From the NCBI GenBank assembly GCA_024684215.1, contig JAIKXH010000092.1, positions 1 to 64,000 on the forward strand: 64,000 nt of DNA, read 5' to 3'. The notes under the pieces are model-generated. The model worked only from the letters and a program-made list of their open reading frames with translations. It ran no database searches and was not told the DNA's origin. Each line of letters begins with the position of its first letter. Positions within the stretch are counted from its first letter, which is position 1. Below are positions 43,725 to 53,136 of the stretch, piece by piece. This DNA is from Lachnospiraceae bacterium. GTDB taxonomy: Bacteria > Bacillota > Clostridia > Lachnospirales > Lachnospiraceae. Made by a program: the position numbers and the translations under genes.

Positions 43725-45644
43725 ATGAATACAGAAGCTATTCAGTACTACGAGAATTACACACCTGTCGCTGACGTAATGGTTATCGCTACCTGTATCG
43801 TATTTGCGGTACTTATTTACAATGCTTATATAAATAAAACCAAGACCTTTCTTTATCTGAAATTTATTATTGGAACGCTTGCCGTAGCATCAGTTAGCAA
43901 TATGCTTTATCACATTGCAATGAATTATATCGGAAGTGTTCCGAATTTCTTTATCTATTTTACCAGAGCAATGTATTTTATCGGACTGTTTACCGATCTT
44001 TGGCTTTACGTGCTATACGCAAAGGAAGTTATGGGGCTTGATAAGAAAAGCGGAAGACCGTACTTTTATATAGCGGCGGCAGGCTGGTTTACCATTCTGT
44101 TTTTCGAGACCGTAGGAACGGCGTTACATATCGGTTTTTATATAGATAAGGATTATGTTGTTCATAGGGAGCCCAATTATGTGTTCTCTGTTGGATATGC
44201 ATTTTTCATAATACTTATACTTGTCATGGTTTTCTTAAACAGAAAACATTTTATAAAGCAGGTGATAATAAGTATAGGTGAGACTGTCAGTGTGTCAATC
44301 CTGATAATGTTCATTCAGCAACTACACAATCAGTTTTCATTTACTACTGCTACTTTCCTGTTACCGATATACGGTCTTTTGTACCATATTCATTCAAACC
44401 CTTATGATATAGAGACCGGCACGGTAAGTGAACAGGCATTTATAGACCTTGTTGATGTGGCAAAAAGCAAGCATCAAGAGTATTATTTCCTGAGCATGTA
44501 CATGCAGGATTTTGAAGGAAAAGGAAGAAAATATCCAAGAGATATTCAGAGAGCCGTAAGATACTTTTCTACCAGATTTTTTAAGGCGGCTACTATTTTC
44601 CAAATATCCGGCGGCCATATGATAATGGTGGCGGACATAAAATTAAATCCCGGTTATAAAGAACAATCTCAGTGGATGTTGGATGAGTTTTTGAAGGTTT
44701 ATCCAAAATACAGGATAGATTATAAGATTGTGTTTTTTGGAATGGATGATCGTATAGCCGACGGAAACGATTATATTTCGTTTGTCAGATACATTCACGA
44801 CGCCATACCTCAAAATACGATTGTAAAAGCGCAAAAACGTGAATTTGACGAATATTTTAGGAATAAATATATAGTCGGAGAACTTCAGGACATAGTTGAA
44901 AAGAATGATTATGAAGACTCAAGAGTTTTGGTATATTGTCAGCCTGTGTACAGCATAAAAACCGGAAAGTTTGATACCGCGGAAGCGCTTATGAGACTGG
45001 TGCTTCCCGAGACCGGGATGGTATATCCGGATGTTTTTATACCAATTGCGGAGAGAAAACATTGTATCAGTATGCTCACAAAGATTATTCTCTACAAGAC
45101 ATGCAAGGAGATAAAAAAGCTTCTTGATGAGGGATACAATGTCAAGAGAATATCGGTCAATTTCTCTGTTTATGATATGAGAGAGGACAGCTTCTGTGAA
45201 ACTATCGAGAGCATTATAGGTAAAGCGGATATACCTTTTGAAAAGGTAGCTATCGAACTTACGGAATCTCAAAACGAGCAGGATTTTGAACTCATAAAGA
45301 CAAGAATAAACGAGCTTAAGGGCAGCGGAATAAAGTTTTACCTGGACGACTTCGGAACCGGATATTCCAATTTTGAAAGAATTATGGAACTTCCTTTTGA
45401 TATAGTAAAGTTTGACAGATCTCTCGTCATAGCATCCGGCAATGATGAAAGATACCGCACAATGGTTTCTAACCTTGCCAGAATGTTTAGGGATGTTCAC
45501 TATTCGGTTTTGTATGAAGGCATAGAAAATGATGACGATGAGAGGCGCTGCATAGACATGAGCGCAAGGTATTTGCAGGGATATAAATACTCAAGGCCTA
45601 TACCTATAGAGAAACTTACGGATTATTTTGAAAAAATCGGGTAG
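43725..45644 (+). CDS. Membrane c-di-GMP phosphodiesterase (degenerate GGDEF + EAL)
   Basis: The 639-residue protein has about seven N-terminal transmembrane helices (to about residue 225), a degenerate GGDEF domain (about 230-380, with SGGHMIMV where GGDEF should be) and a complete EAL domain (about 390-635). The EAL catalytic residues are all visible: AEALMR, SVNFS, IELTES, YLDDFGTGYSN, VKFDRSL, YEGIE and YLQGYKYS. It should hydrolyse cyclic di-GMP in the cytosol, under control of an unknown signal in the membrane. It is a single-gene unit with its own terminator. Confidence 0.9.
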   Translation: MNTEAIQYYENYTPVADVMVIATCIVFAVLIYNAYINKTKTFLYLKFIIGTLAVASVSNMLYHIAMNYIGSVPNFFIYFTRAMYFIGLFTDLWLYVLYAKEVMGLDKKSGRPYFYIAAAGWFTILFFETVGTALHIGFYIDKDYVVHREPNYVFSVGYAFFIILILVMVFLNRKHFIKQVIISIGETVSVSILIMFIQQLHNQFSFTTATFLLPIYGLLYHIHSNPYDIETGTVSEQAFIDLVDVAKSKHQEYYFLSMYMQDFEGKGRKYPRDIQRAVRYFSTRFFKAATIFQISGGHMIMVADIKLNPGYKEQSQWMLDEFLKVYPKYRIDYKIVFFGMDDRIADGNDYISFVRYIHDAIPQNTIVKAQKREFDEYFRNKYIVGELQDIVEKNDYEDSRVLVYCQPVYSIKTGKFDTAEALMRLVLPETGMVYPDVFIPIAERKHCISMLTKIILYKTCKEIKKLLDEGYNVKRISVNFSVYDMREDSFCETIESIIGKADIPFEKVAIELTESQNEQDFELIKTRINELKGSGIKFYLDDFGTGYSNFERIMELPFDIVKFDRSLVIASGNDERYRTMVSNLARMFRDVHYSVLYEGIENDDDERRCIDMSARYLQGYKYSRPIPIEKLTDYFEKIG

Positions 45645-45709
45645 ATATACTTGTTTAGCACCGGATTTTGCAACGTTTAGAAAATAATTGCGTGTATATG
45701 TATGAGAAC

Positions 45710-45744
45710 AAAAGACGAAAGAATTAAGTTCTTCCGTCTTTTTT
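45710..45744 (+). terminator. Terminator after the EAL gene
   Basis: AAAAGACGAAAGAA (45710-45723) pairs with TTCTTCCGTCTTTT (45729-45742) with one mismatch and continues into T residues. Confidence 0.85.
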
Positions 45745-45778
45745 ATGCGTAGCGCGCAAACTTTGGGAGAGACTTAAG

Positions 45779-46339
45779 ATGGAAGACAGAGCTATTGTTG
45801 ACCTGTATTGGGCGCGCGATGAAAAGGCTATAAAAGAGACTGAGAGTAAGTACTCCAAATATTTGAGTACAATTGCATATAATATTGTCACGGATATTAT
45901 GGATGCGCAGGAATGTTTAAATGATACATATTTACATGCCTGGAATGCTATGCCGGAGGACAGACCGGAAATGCTTAGTACATATCTGGGGAAATTTACC
46001 AGAAACATCGCAATAGATCTCTACAGGAAAAAGACCGCATCAAAAAGAAAGGCCTCGGAATACACTCTGTCTTTGGATGAACTTGATGAGTGCATTTCCG
46101 GAGGCAATAATGTTGAAGAGACTGTCGATAGGTCTCTTCTTTCAAAGGCTATATCTGATTTTCTCAGGCGAAGAAGCGAAGAAAAGAGAAATATTTTTAT
46201 CTGCAGATATTTTTACTGTGATTCGGCAAAGGATATAGCAAGTAAGGCCGGAATGAAGGAATCCAGTGTAAGGAGCATTCTTATGAGAGAAAGGGATGCG
46301 CTTAAAGCATACCTTAGAAAGGAGGGCTTCGAAGTATGA
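45779..46339 (+). CDS. ECF-type RNA polymerase sigma factor
   Basis: This 186-residue protein has sigma region 2 (LSTIAYNIVTDIMDAQECLNDTYLHAWNAMP, about residues 30-60; LGKFTRNIAIDLYRKK) and region 4 (FICRYFYCDSAKDIASKAGMKESSVRSIL, about 140-168). Regions 1.1 and 3 are absent. It is translationally coupled to the next gene by an ATGA overlap, the usual sigma/anti-sigma arrangement. GGGAGAG lies upstream of the ATG. Confidence 0.9.
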   Translation: MEDRAIVDLYWARDEKAIKETESKYSKYLSTIAYNIVTDIMDAQECLNDTYLHAWNAMPEDRPEMLSTYLGKFTRNIAIDLYRKKTASKRKASEYTLSLDELDECISGGNNVEETVDRSLLSKAISDFLRRRSEEKRNIFICRYFYCDSAKDIASKAGMKESSVRSILMRERDALKAYLRKEGFEV

Positions 46340-47115
46340 AAGATGGCGAAAACAGGACAGATGAAATAAAAGATGAAAAAAGAAATGCCGGGAGTCATAT
46401 AGGCTCTGTGATGCTTATGGATGCCATGGGAGATATAGACGAAGACCTTCTAAAAGGAGCAGACAGATTTAGAGGCGGAAAGAGAAAGAAAAAGGTAAAG
46501 GCCGGATACATAGCACTTCCTCTTGCCGGGGTTGCCGTTCTTGCTTTGGCAATTGTTACCGTCGGAAAGATGGGAATGCTTATGCCCAAAGGAGCAGCGG
46601 AGTCCGCAATGGTTGATGGCGCATACATGAATGAAGCATGTGATGAGGCTGCGATAGATTCCGGTTTTGAGACAGACTCTTTTATGGAGGAAGTATGTGA
46701 GGCGGAACCTGCTGTCACGGAAGAAGCGGATTTGGGAACAGTAAGCGGTGACGATATAAAAGCACTTGCCCAATATACCGGAAATGTTGATGAGGCCTAT
46801 GACTGGCCGTATTATACATATTTTGAGGGGATTGACATAGATTCGGACGGTAAAACGGATCACATCTACAGAAAATATGATGCCCAAAACGATACCGCAA
46901 AGTACAGTTTGAATCTCGGAAACGGAAATGTGGTGGAAATAGTTGAGACATATTCCTATGCACTACCATATATTGTGGTGGGGGATGAGTGCGGATACGA
47001 AAAGGACGATCTGGTCTTTAGGCTTACATACGATTCTGAGAAATACCCTGCTAAAGCAGCCGACGAAATCTATGTAATAAGCCATATTCAAGGGGATGAA
47101 TACACAGTTTGGTAA
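46336..47115 (+). CDS. Probable membrane anti-sigma partner with acidic extracellular domain
   Basis: The 259-residue protein starts inside the sigma gene stop (ATGA). Residues 1-55 are cytosolic with DAMGDIDEDLLKGADRFR, a motif I associate with ECF-linked regulators in Lachnospiraceae. One transmembrane helix (about 56-78) leads to an acidic extracellular region. That region holds DIDSDGKTD (about residues 172-180), which resembles a calcium-binding DxDxDG loop. An anti-sigma or signal-sensing role is inferred from the overlap and topology. No known anti-sigma zinc motif is present. Confidence 0.65.
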   Translation: MKDGENRTDEIKDEKRNAGSHIGSVMLMDAMGDIDEDLLKGADRFRGGKRKKKVKAGYIALPLAGVAVLALAIVTVGKMGMLMPKGAAESAMVDGAYMNEACDEAAIDSGFETDSFMEEVCEAEPAVTEEADLGTVSGDDIKALAQYTGNVDEAYDWPYYTYFEGIDIDSDGKTDHIYRKYDAQNDTAKYSLNLGNGNVVEIVETYSYALPYIVVGDECGYEKDDLVFRLTYDSEKYPAKAADEIYVISHIQGDEYTVW

Positions 47116-47159
47116 AAGGCAATTGTAAAATATTCACAAACTTTCTCTGAATTTTTTAT

Positions 47160-47207
47160 ACGCAATATTTAGTTATCACATATTTACAAAAACACAATAT
47201 CTTGTTA
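47160..47207 (+). promoter_or_regulatory. Tandem NrdR boxes
   Basis: ACGCAATATTTAGTTA (47160-47175) and ACACAATATCTTGTTA (47192-47207) both fit the NrdR consensus ACACWATATATWGTGT and start 32 bases apart, about three helical turns, the standard NrdR spacing. They flank and overlap the nrdD promoter. Confidence 0.85.
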
Positions 47208-47211
47208 GAAT
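47183..47211 (+). promoter_or_regulatory. Promoter of nrdD
   Basis: TTTACA (47183-47188) and TAGAAT (47206-47211) are 17 bases apart. The second NrdR box covers the spacer and touches the -10, as expected for a repressor. The leader can fold into a small AGGGCA/TGCCCT hairpin near 47222-47254. Confidence 0.75.
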
Positions 47212-47316
47212 AGTATCTCGTAGGGCACCATTGTTAGGAGCTTTTTGCCCTTGGAGAACTGTATTATGTAAACTTCCAATATAGGGAAGTTGAATACAAA
47301 GGAGAGATATTCTGAC

Positions 47317-49488
47317 ATGAAAATTATTAAGCGCAGCGGAGCAGAGGTCGAATTTGACAGTCAAAAGATAATTACCGCAGTTACAAAGGCAAATAATTCG
47401 GTTATTCCCAGTGAGAGAATGACTGATTTACAGATTCGCCGTATTGCGGAGGATGTAGAGATCGCTGTATCAAATATGAACCGCTCTCTCGGCGTGGAAG
47501 AGATTCAGGATATTGTAGAGAACCAGATAATGAATCAGCGCGCTTTTGAAGTTGCGCGTCATTATATTACCTATCGTTACACCAGAGAATTGGTTCGTAA
47601 GTCAAATACTACAGATGAGCAGATACTCTCTCTTATTGAGTGCAATAACGAAGAAGTTAAACAGGAGAATTCCAACAAGAACCCTACCATAGTCAGCGTT
47701 CAGCGTGATTATATGGCGGGTGAGGTCAGCAAGGATATCACCAGAAGATTCCTTATTCCCAACGACATAGCGCAGGCTCATGAGCAGGGTCTTATTCATT
47801 TCCATGATGCGGACTATTTTGCGCAGCATATGCACAACTGTGATCTTGTAAACCTTGAGGATATGCTTCAGAACGGTACCGTAATCAGCGGAACAATGAT
47901 TGAAAAGCCCCATAGCTTTTCTACCGCATGTAATATAGCAACTCAGATTATAGCGCAGGTTGCATCATGTCAGTACGGCGGACAGAGCATTTCGCTCACT
48001 CACCTTGCACCTTTTGTGGATATCAGCCGTCAAAAGATTCGCGAGCAGGTTACCGAGGAGCTTAAGGATTTAAACGCTTCAAAAGAAGATATTGAGCGCA
48101 TTACCGAGAAGAGACTCCGTGAAGAAGTCAAAAATGGTGTACAGATGGTTCAGTATCAGGTTGTAACGCTTATGACCACCAACGGACAGGCACCTTTTGT
48201 CACTGTATTCATGTATCTCAATGAGGCAAGAAACAATCAGGAAAAGAAGGATCTTGCACTTATTATCGAGGAAATGTTAAAGCAGCGTTATGAGGGCGTA
48301 AAGAATGAGAAGGGTGTGTGGATCACTCCCGCGTTCCCCAAGCTCATCTATGTTCTCGAGGAAGATAACATCCATGAGGACAGCGAATATTATTATTTGA
48401 CTCAGCTTGCCGCTAAATGTACCGCAAAGAGACTTGTTCCCGATTATATTTCGGAAAAGATCATGATTCAGAACAAGGTTGATAAAAACGGCGAAGGTCA
48501 TTGCTACACCTGCATGGGTTGCAGAAGCTTCCTTACACCTTATGTCGATGAAAACGGAAAGCCTAAATATTACGGACGTTTCAACCAGGGCGTTGTAACC
48601 GTAAACCTTGTTGATATCGGCCTTTCTGCAGAAAAGAATCTTGAAAGATTCTGGGAGATTTTTGATGAGAGAATGAAGCTTTGTCACAAAGCACTTCAGG
48701 CCCGTCACAACAGACTTAAAGGAACCGTTTCTGATGTTGCGCCCATTCTTTGGCAGCATGGTGCGCTCCTTCGCCTTAAGAAGGGAGAAAAGATTGATAA
48801 ATATCTTCACGGCGGATATTCGACAATCTCTCTCGGATACGCCGGACTTTGGGAGTGCGTATACAGCCTTATCGGAAAGAAACTCACCGAGCCCCAGGGT
48901 AAGGAACTTGGTCTTCAGATAATGAAGAAGTTAAATGAGTACACCTCACGCTGGAAGGCAGAGGAAAATATTGATTATTCACTTTACGGTACACCTCTTG
49001 AGAGTACTACTTACAAGTTCGCAAAATGTCTCCAGAAGCGTTTTGGAATTATAGAGGGCGTTACTGACAAAAACTATATTACCAACAGCTATCATGTGCA
49101 TGTTACCGAGAAGATTGATGCCTTTACAAAGCTCTCGCTTGAGTCGGAGTTCCAGGCACTTTCACCCGGAGGAGCTATTTCTTATGTTGAGGTTCCCAAT
49201 ATGCAGGATAATCTCGAGGCGGTTATCTCAATCATCAAATATATCTACGATCATATCATGTACGCTGAGTTAAACACCAAGAGTGATTACTGTCAGGTGT
49301 GCGGTTATGACGGAGAGATTGAGATAAAGGAAAATGAGGACGGAAAACTGATCTGGAGATGTCCCAGCTGTGGAAACGAAGATCAGAATAAACTTAATGT
49401 AGCCAGACGTACATGCGGTTACATCGGAACTCAGTTCTGGAACCAGGGAAGGACCCAGGAAATTAAGGAAAGAGTTCTTCATCTGTAA
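47317..49488 (+). CDS. nrdD: Anaerobic ribonucleoside-triphosphate reductase
   Basis: ATG 47317 (MKIIKRSGAEVEFDSQKI) follows GGAGAG; an upstream ATG at 47290 would add nine residues. The 723-residue enzyme starts with an ATP-cone regulatory domain (to about residue 95), has the catalytic glycyl-radical barrel, then four zinc Cys (CQVCGYDGE, CPSCGNED) and the radical Gly in RRTCGYIGTQFWNQGR. It reduces NTPs to dNTPs and needs the NrdG activase, which is not next to it in the window. NrdR boxes upstream indicate control by nucleotide status. Confidence 0.98.
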   Translation: MKIIKRSGAEVEFDSQKIITAVTKANNSVIPSERMTDLQIRRIAEDVEIAVSNMNRSLGVEEIQDIVENQIMNQRAFEVARHYITYRYTRELVRKSNTTDEQILSLIECNNEEVKQENSNKNPTIVSVQRDYMAGEVSKDITRRFLIPNDIAQAHEQGLIHFHDADYFAQHMHNCDLVNLEDMLQNGTVISGTMIEKPHSFSTACNIATQIIAQVASCQYGGQSISLTHLAPFVDISRQKIREQVTEELKDLNASKEDIERITEKRLREEVKNGVQMVQYQVVTLMTTNGQAPFVTVFMYLNEARNNQEKKDLALIIEEMLKQRYEGVKNEKGVWITPAFPKLIYVLEEDNIHEDSEYYYLTQLAAKCTAKRLVPDYISEKIMIQNKVDKNGEGHCYTCMGCRSFLTPYVDENGKPKYYGRFNQGVVTVNLVDIGLSAEKNLERFWEIFDERMKLCHKALQARHNRLKGTVSDVAPILWQHGALLRLKKGEKIDKYLHGGYSTISLGYAGLWECVYSLIGKKLTEPQGKELGLQIMKKLNEYTSRWKAEENIDYSLYGTPLESTTYKFAKCLQKRFGIIEGVTDKNYITNSYHVHVTEKIDAFTKLSLESEFQALSPGGAISYVEVPNMQDNLEAVISIIKYIYDHIMYAELNTKSDYCQVCGYDGEIEIKENEDGKLIWRCPSCGNEDQNKLNVARRTCGYIGTQFWNQGRTQEIKERVLHL

Positions 49489-49567
49489 TAAAATAAAAAA
49501 ATTTTAAAAAATTTTCAATTTTGTAACAGATTTGTATGAAAAATATGATATAACTATTATGGTGCCG

Positions 49568-49636
49568 AGGGTCAGAGGAACACTTAAGCCGTTTGCGAAA
49601 TCAAAGTGGCGTTCCTTTTGACCCTTTTTGGTTTTT
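49568..49636 (+). terminator. Long structured terminator after nrdD
   Basis: AGGGTCAGAGGAAC (49568-49581) pairs with GTTCCTTTTGACCCT (49611-49625) across a small internal loop, with an inner CACTT/AAGTG pairing and a T-rich tail. The 29-base apical part is larger than needed for simple termination. I matched it to no known riboswitch. Confidence 0.7.
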
Positions 49637-49678
49637 TATATATTATACATAAAAAAATACTGAATTTTTGTAAAACCA

Positions 49679-49707
49679 TTGTACCTTTTGAATGATATAA
49701 TTATACT
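49679..49707 (+). promoter_or_regulatory. Promoter of the hydrogenase-chemoreceptor gene
   Basis: TTGTAC (49679-49684) and TATACT (49702-49707) are 17 bases apart, followed by GGGGAGG ahead of the ATG at 49764. Confidence 0.75.
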
Positions 49708-49763
49708 TATCGATAAAAATTTTTTATTAGGGGAGGAAATATTTTTAAGATAGGAGAAACATT

Positions 49764-51713
49764 ATGTTGGGAGAAGGACTTGTTTTTACTAATGACAAGT
49801 GCGTCGGTTGCAACAAATGCATCAGTGTTTGCTCAGCCATGGGTGCATGTGTGTCTGAAGACCCCGATGAAAACGGAAAATCAAGAATTGATGTCGACGG
49901 AGACAGATGTATAGCCTGCGGAGCATGCTTCGATGTTTGTATGCACGGCGCAAGAGAGTATCGCGATGATACTGAAAGGTTTTTCGAGGACCTTAAAAAA
50001 GGTGAAAAAATATCGGTTCTTATCGCCCCGGCATTTAAGGCAAATTACCCGAATGAATATGAGAGCGTGCTTGGAGGTCTTAAAGCTTGTGGTGTTAAGA
50101 GGTTTATCAGTGTATCCTTTGGCGCCGATATTACAACTTGGGGGTATATCAACTACATTCAAAAGAACAATTTTCTCGGTGGCATTTCACAGCCATGTCC
50201 TGCAGTAGTCGGTTACATCGAGAGATATATGCCTGAAATCATTCCAAAACTATTCCCCGTACAGAGTCCCATGATGTGTGCCGCCATCTATGCAAAAAAA
50301 GAGATGGGTATCACAGACAAACTGGCTTTTATCAGCCCTTGTATTGCTAAAAAAATGGAAATAGACGATCCGAACAATAAAGGATACATCACATATAATG
50401 TAACCTTTGATCATCTTATGGATTACGTCCGTAAAAACGGAATAAAGGGTGCACCATGCAGCGATGAGATAGAGTATGGACTCGGATCTATATATCCTAC
50501 ACCCGGAGGTTTGAAGGAAAATGTATATTGGCTTCTCGGAGAAAGCGTCTTCATCCGTCAGATTGAAGGCGAAAAGAGAATGTACAATTTCCTTAAGGAG
50601 AACAAAAACAGGATAAATCAAAGCAAGACTCCTTATTTGTTTATCGATGCATTAAACTGTGAAAACGGATGCATTTGCGGTACAGGTACAGATCCAAAAA
50701 TCTCTGAGACCGATGATGCTCTATATGCTCTTTTAAATATCAGGGAGTCGGTTAAAAAGAATGGCAAAAAGGGAGCTTGGGCTAAAAACAATACACCTGA
50801 AAAAAGACTTGCCGCTCTTAATAAGCAGTTCTCCAATCTCAAACTGGAGGATTATTTAAGACATTATACAGATAAGTCGAAGTGCTGTCCTATTAAGGTC
50901 CCGAGCGCGGCAGAGCTTGATCGAATATTCCGTACTATGGGCAAAAATGATGAGGAATCCAGAAGTATAAATTGCTCCTGCTGCGGATATGATACCTGTA
51001 AGGATATGGCCGTTGCAATTTATAACGGCTTTAACCATAAGGATAACTGCGTGCATTACTTAAAGGGCCTTGTTGAGGAAGAAAGAGAAAACGCTCAAAA
51101 GCTCGTCGTTGAGGAAAGAGAGCAGTTAGATTCTCAAAAGCAGGCTCTGTTTGATACAGTAAAGGTAGTCAATGAAAACTTTGATACCTTAAGACAGTCG
51201 ATTGACGAGATGGTCGGCGGTAATGAGATGAATGCCTCTGAAAGCACGGGTATATCTCAGGATGTGGGAAATGTTGAAGAATTCTGTAATATGATGAATG
51301 AATCCATGAACGGAATTCTTGCAGCACTTACAGAACTTCAAAACAGTAACGCAAAGGTTGTGGACATTGCATCACAAACAAACCTTCTTGCGTTAAATGC
51401 GAGCATCGAGGCGGCAAGAGCCGGAGAGGCAGGAAGAGGATTTGCGGTAGTTGCCGATGAAATCAATTCCCTTGCTTCGGATTCAAGAGCTACCGCAGAA
51501 GGCACGGCGGTCAATAACAATGCCATAAAGGTTGCTATTGATGAGATGGTTTTAAATATCAAGAAGCTGCTTGAGATAGTTAACAGTGTAAACACAAGGA
51601 CCCAGAATCTTGCAGCATCCACAGAGGAGATATCCGCATCCACGACCCTTATTTTGGAAACTGTGGATAAGGTAGGCTCTGAAATCGAGAAGCTTGCAAC
51701 TCAGGCAAAGTAA
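49764..51713 (+). CDS. Ferredoxin/[FeFe]-hydrogenase-like sensor fused to chemoreceptor signalling domain
   Basis: The 649-residue protein has no transmembrane segment. In order: two 4Fe-4S clusters ([11 protein letters not shown] and [11 protein letters not shown], residues about 13-60) and a hydrogenase H-cluster domain (about 75-390). The four expected cluster ligands are C145 (QPCPAVV), C193 (SPCIAKK), C299 and C303 (NCENGC). Next come an FeS domain ([11 protein letters not shown], about 405-440), a helical linker and a methyl-accepting signalling hairpin. The hairpin tip, about residues 534-573, includes [20 protein letters not shown]. The hydrogenase part lacks the full-length loops of catalytic enzymes and looks like the sensory groups C/D. 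A hydrogen- or redox-sensing receptor is inferred. A GGDEF gene lies 38 bases downstream. Confidence 0.85.
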   Translation: MLGEGLVFTNDKCVGCNKCISVCSAMGACVSEDPDENGKSRIDVDGDRCIACGACFDVCMHGAREYRDDTERFFEDLKKGEKISVLIAPAFKANYPNEYESVLGGLKACGVKRFISVSFGADITTWGYINYIQKNNFLGGISQPCPAVVGYIERYMPEIIPKLFPVQSPMMCAAIYAKKEMGITDKLAFISPCIAKKMEIDDPNNKGYITYNVTFDHLMDYVRKNGIKGAPCSDEIEYGLGSIYPTPGGLKENVYWLLGESVFIRQIEGEKRMYNFLKENKNRINQSKTPYLFIDALNCENGCICGTGTDPKISETDDALYALLNIRESVKKNGKKGAWAKNNTPEKRLAALNKQFSNLKLEDYLRHYTDKSKCCPIKVPSAAELDRIFRTMGKNDEESRSINCSCCGYDTCKDMAVAIYNGFNHKDNCVHYLKGLVEEERENAQKLVVEEREQLDSQKQALFDTVKVVNENFDTLRQSIDEMVGGNEMNASESTGISQDVGNVEEFCNMMNESMNGILAALTELQNSNAKVVDIASQTNLLALNASIEAARAGEAGRGFAVVADEINSLASDSRATAEGTAVNNNAIKVAIDEMVLNIKKLLEIVNSVNTRTQNLAASTEEISASTTLILETVDKVGSEIEKLATQAK

Positions 51714-51751
51714 ATTTTTCGTCACTAAAGGACAAATACAGGAGGTTTTTG

Positions 51752-53056
51752 ATGTCCGATACCTATAAGGAAAAAAAGTACAGGAACACTATTTCTCAAA
51801 AAATGTTGGCAATAGTAATTGTTCCGACAATAATGTTGGCAGCTGTTACAGCAATGCTTGGATATAATTTTACCCTTGAGGCCCTGTCCGGAGAACTCAA
51901 AAATGAGTTAAGGACAGCGGCGGTAATGACAGAGATAAACATCAATACTTTGTATCCGGGAGATTATGAACTTGTAGGTGATGAGGGCCTTAGCCTTTTA
52001 AAGGGCGGGGAGGATATTACCACATGTTATGAGCTTGTAGATATCGTGGGGGATGAAACCGGTCTTGAACTCAGTCTTATATATAGTGACACCAGGATTC
52101 TTACAACAATCCGCGACAAGGACGGAGGCAGGCTTGTGGGAACCGGTATAGCAAAGCAGGTAAAGGATGATCTGGCATCTTCCGAAGAAAGCCTTTTTTA
52201 TAAAAAGACATTAATAGGAAGAGAGAATTATTATTCCTATTATTATCCGCTTATAAATTCCGACGGCCAAAAGCTATGCACTCTTGAGATCTGCAGTCCG
52301 TATTCGCCTTTGGCGGCTCTGGCTTGGAGACCTATCATGGTGATAGTCGGCCTTATTGTACTGGTCCTTATTGTTCTTGTTGTTTTGGTCTATATTCAGA
52401 CCAAGACAACAGGAACGGCTACAGCAAAGCTTATGGAGTTTACAAAGCAGGCGGCAGGAGGAAATGATGCCGCTCAGTTGGACCCTGCAGTACTTGAAAG
52501 GGAAGATGAACTCGGGGCAATAGGCAACTCCGTTTTGGAAATGCATCGTTCTCTTAGAGAAATGATGGATAAGGATGCGCTCACAAAGCTTTTAAACAGA
52601 AGAAGCGCAAACCGAATGCTTGACATGGTAAGGAATCATTATCGGGAGGGTGGAAAGCCGTACAGCGTTGCTATAGGAGACATAGATTTCTTTAAAAAGG
52701 TCAACGACACCTATGGACATGATGCCGGTGACCTGGTGCTTTTGACAGTTTCCAATATATTGCAGAAACACCTTAAGTCTTTGGGGTTTGTAGCAAGATG
52801 GGGCGGAGAAGAATTTCTTATGGTATTTGACAGGATGGAGATTAAGGAAGCCGAAGCAAAGCTGTGGGAGATACTCGAGGAAATCCGTTCTGCCGAGATT
52901 ATATACGAAGGTACCGTGATTAAGGTAACCATGAGCTTTGGCGTAGTCAGTGCACCGGACCTTACCCAGGATGAAATTATCAAGATGGCGGACGATAATC
53001 TCTATTATGCTAAAGAGAGAGGAAGAAACAGAGTGGTATCTGTTATCCCTGTATAA
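51752..53056 (+). CDS. Membrane diguanylate cyclase (GGDEF)
   Basis: ATG 51752 lies six bases after GGAGG; the in-frame TTG at 51749 is less likely. The 434-residue protein has two transmembrane helices (about 22-42 and 190-215) around an extracellular Cache-like sensor, a HAMP-like stretch (LMEFTKQAAGGNDAAQL) and a GGDEF domain from about residue 265. ARWGGEEFLMVF retains the active motif, and KDALTKLLNRR is the usual opening. The inhibitory I-site RxxD is absent. It should make cyclic di-GMP. Placement right behind the hydrogenase-chemoreceptor gene suggests a common pathway. Confidence 0.93.
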   Translation: MSDTYKEKKYRNTISQKMLAIVIVPTIMLAAVTAMLGYNFTLEALSGELKNELRTAAVMTEININTLYPGDYELVGDEGLSLLKGGEDITTCYELVDIVGDETGLELSLIYSDTRILTTIRDKDGGRLVGTGIAKQVKDDLASSEESLFYKKTLIGRENYYSYYYPLINSDGQKLCTLEICSPYSPLAALAWRPIMVIVGLIVLVLIVLVVLVYIQTKTTGTATAKLMEFTKQAAGGNDAAQLDPAVLEREDELGAIGNSVLEMHRSLREMMDKDALTKLLNRRSANRMLDMVRNHYREGGKPYSVAIGDIDFFKKVNDTYGHDAGDLVLLTVSNILQKHLKSLGFVARWGGEEFLMVFDRMEIKEAEAKLWEILEEIRSAEIIYEGTVIKVTMSFGVVSAPDLTQDEIIKMADDNLYYAKERGRNRVVSVIPV

Positions 53057-53087
53057 TTAAATTATTGTATACATGTATAATTTGTTA

Positions 53088-53116
53088 TTGACAAATAGGT
53101 TATAATCTCTTAAAAT
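53088..53116 (+). promoter_or_regulatory. Promoter of the liv operon
   Basis: TTGACA (53088-53093) and TAAAAT (53111-53116) are 17 bases apart. A TATAAT at 53101-53106 also lies nearby but has no well-placed -35. Confidence 0.65.
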
Positions 53117-53136
53117 CCATATTAAAGCCAATGGGG

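Noticed and set aside
49489-49763. Possible cyclic di-GMP or other riboswitch upstream of the hydrogenase-chemoreceptor gene
   Set aside because: The structured part ends in a T run before the promoter at 49679, so it belongs to nrdD as a terminator; the conserved GEMM core bases are not present.
53094-53106. TATAAT at 53101 as the -10 of the liv promoter
   Set aside because: The distance to TTGACA at 53088 is only 7 bases; TAAAAT at 53111 gives the correct 17-base spacer.
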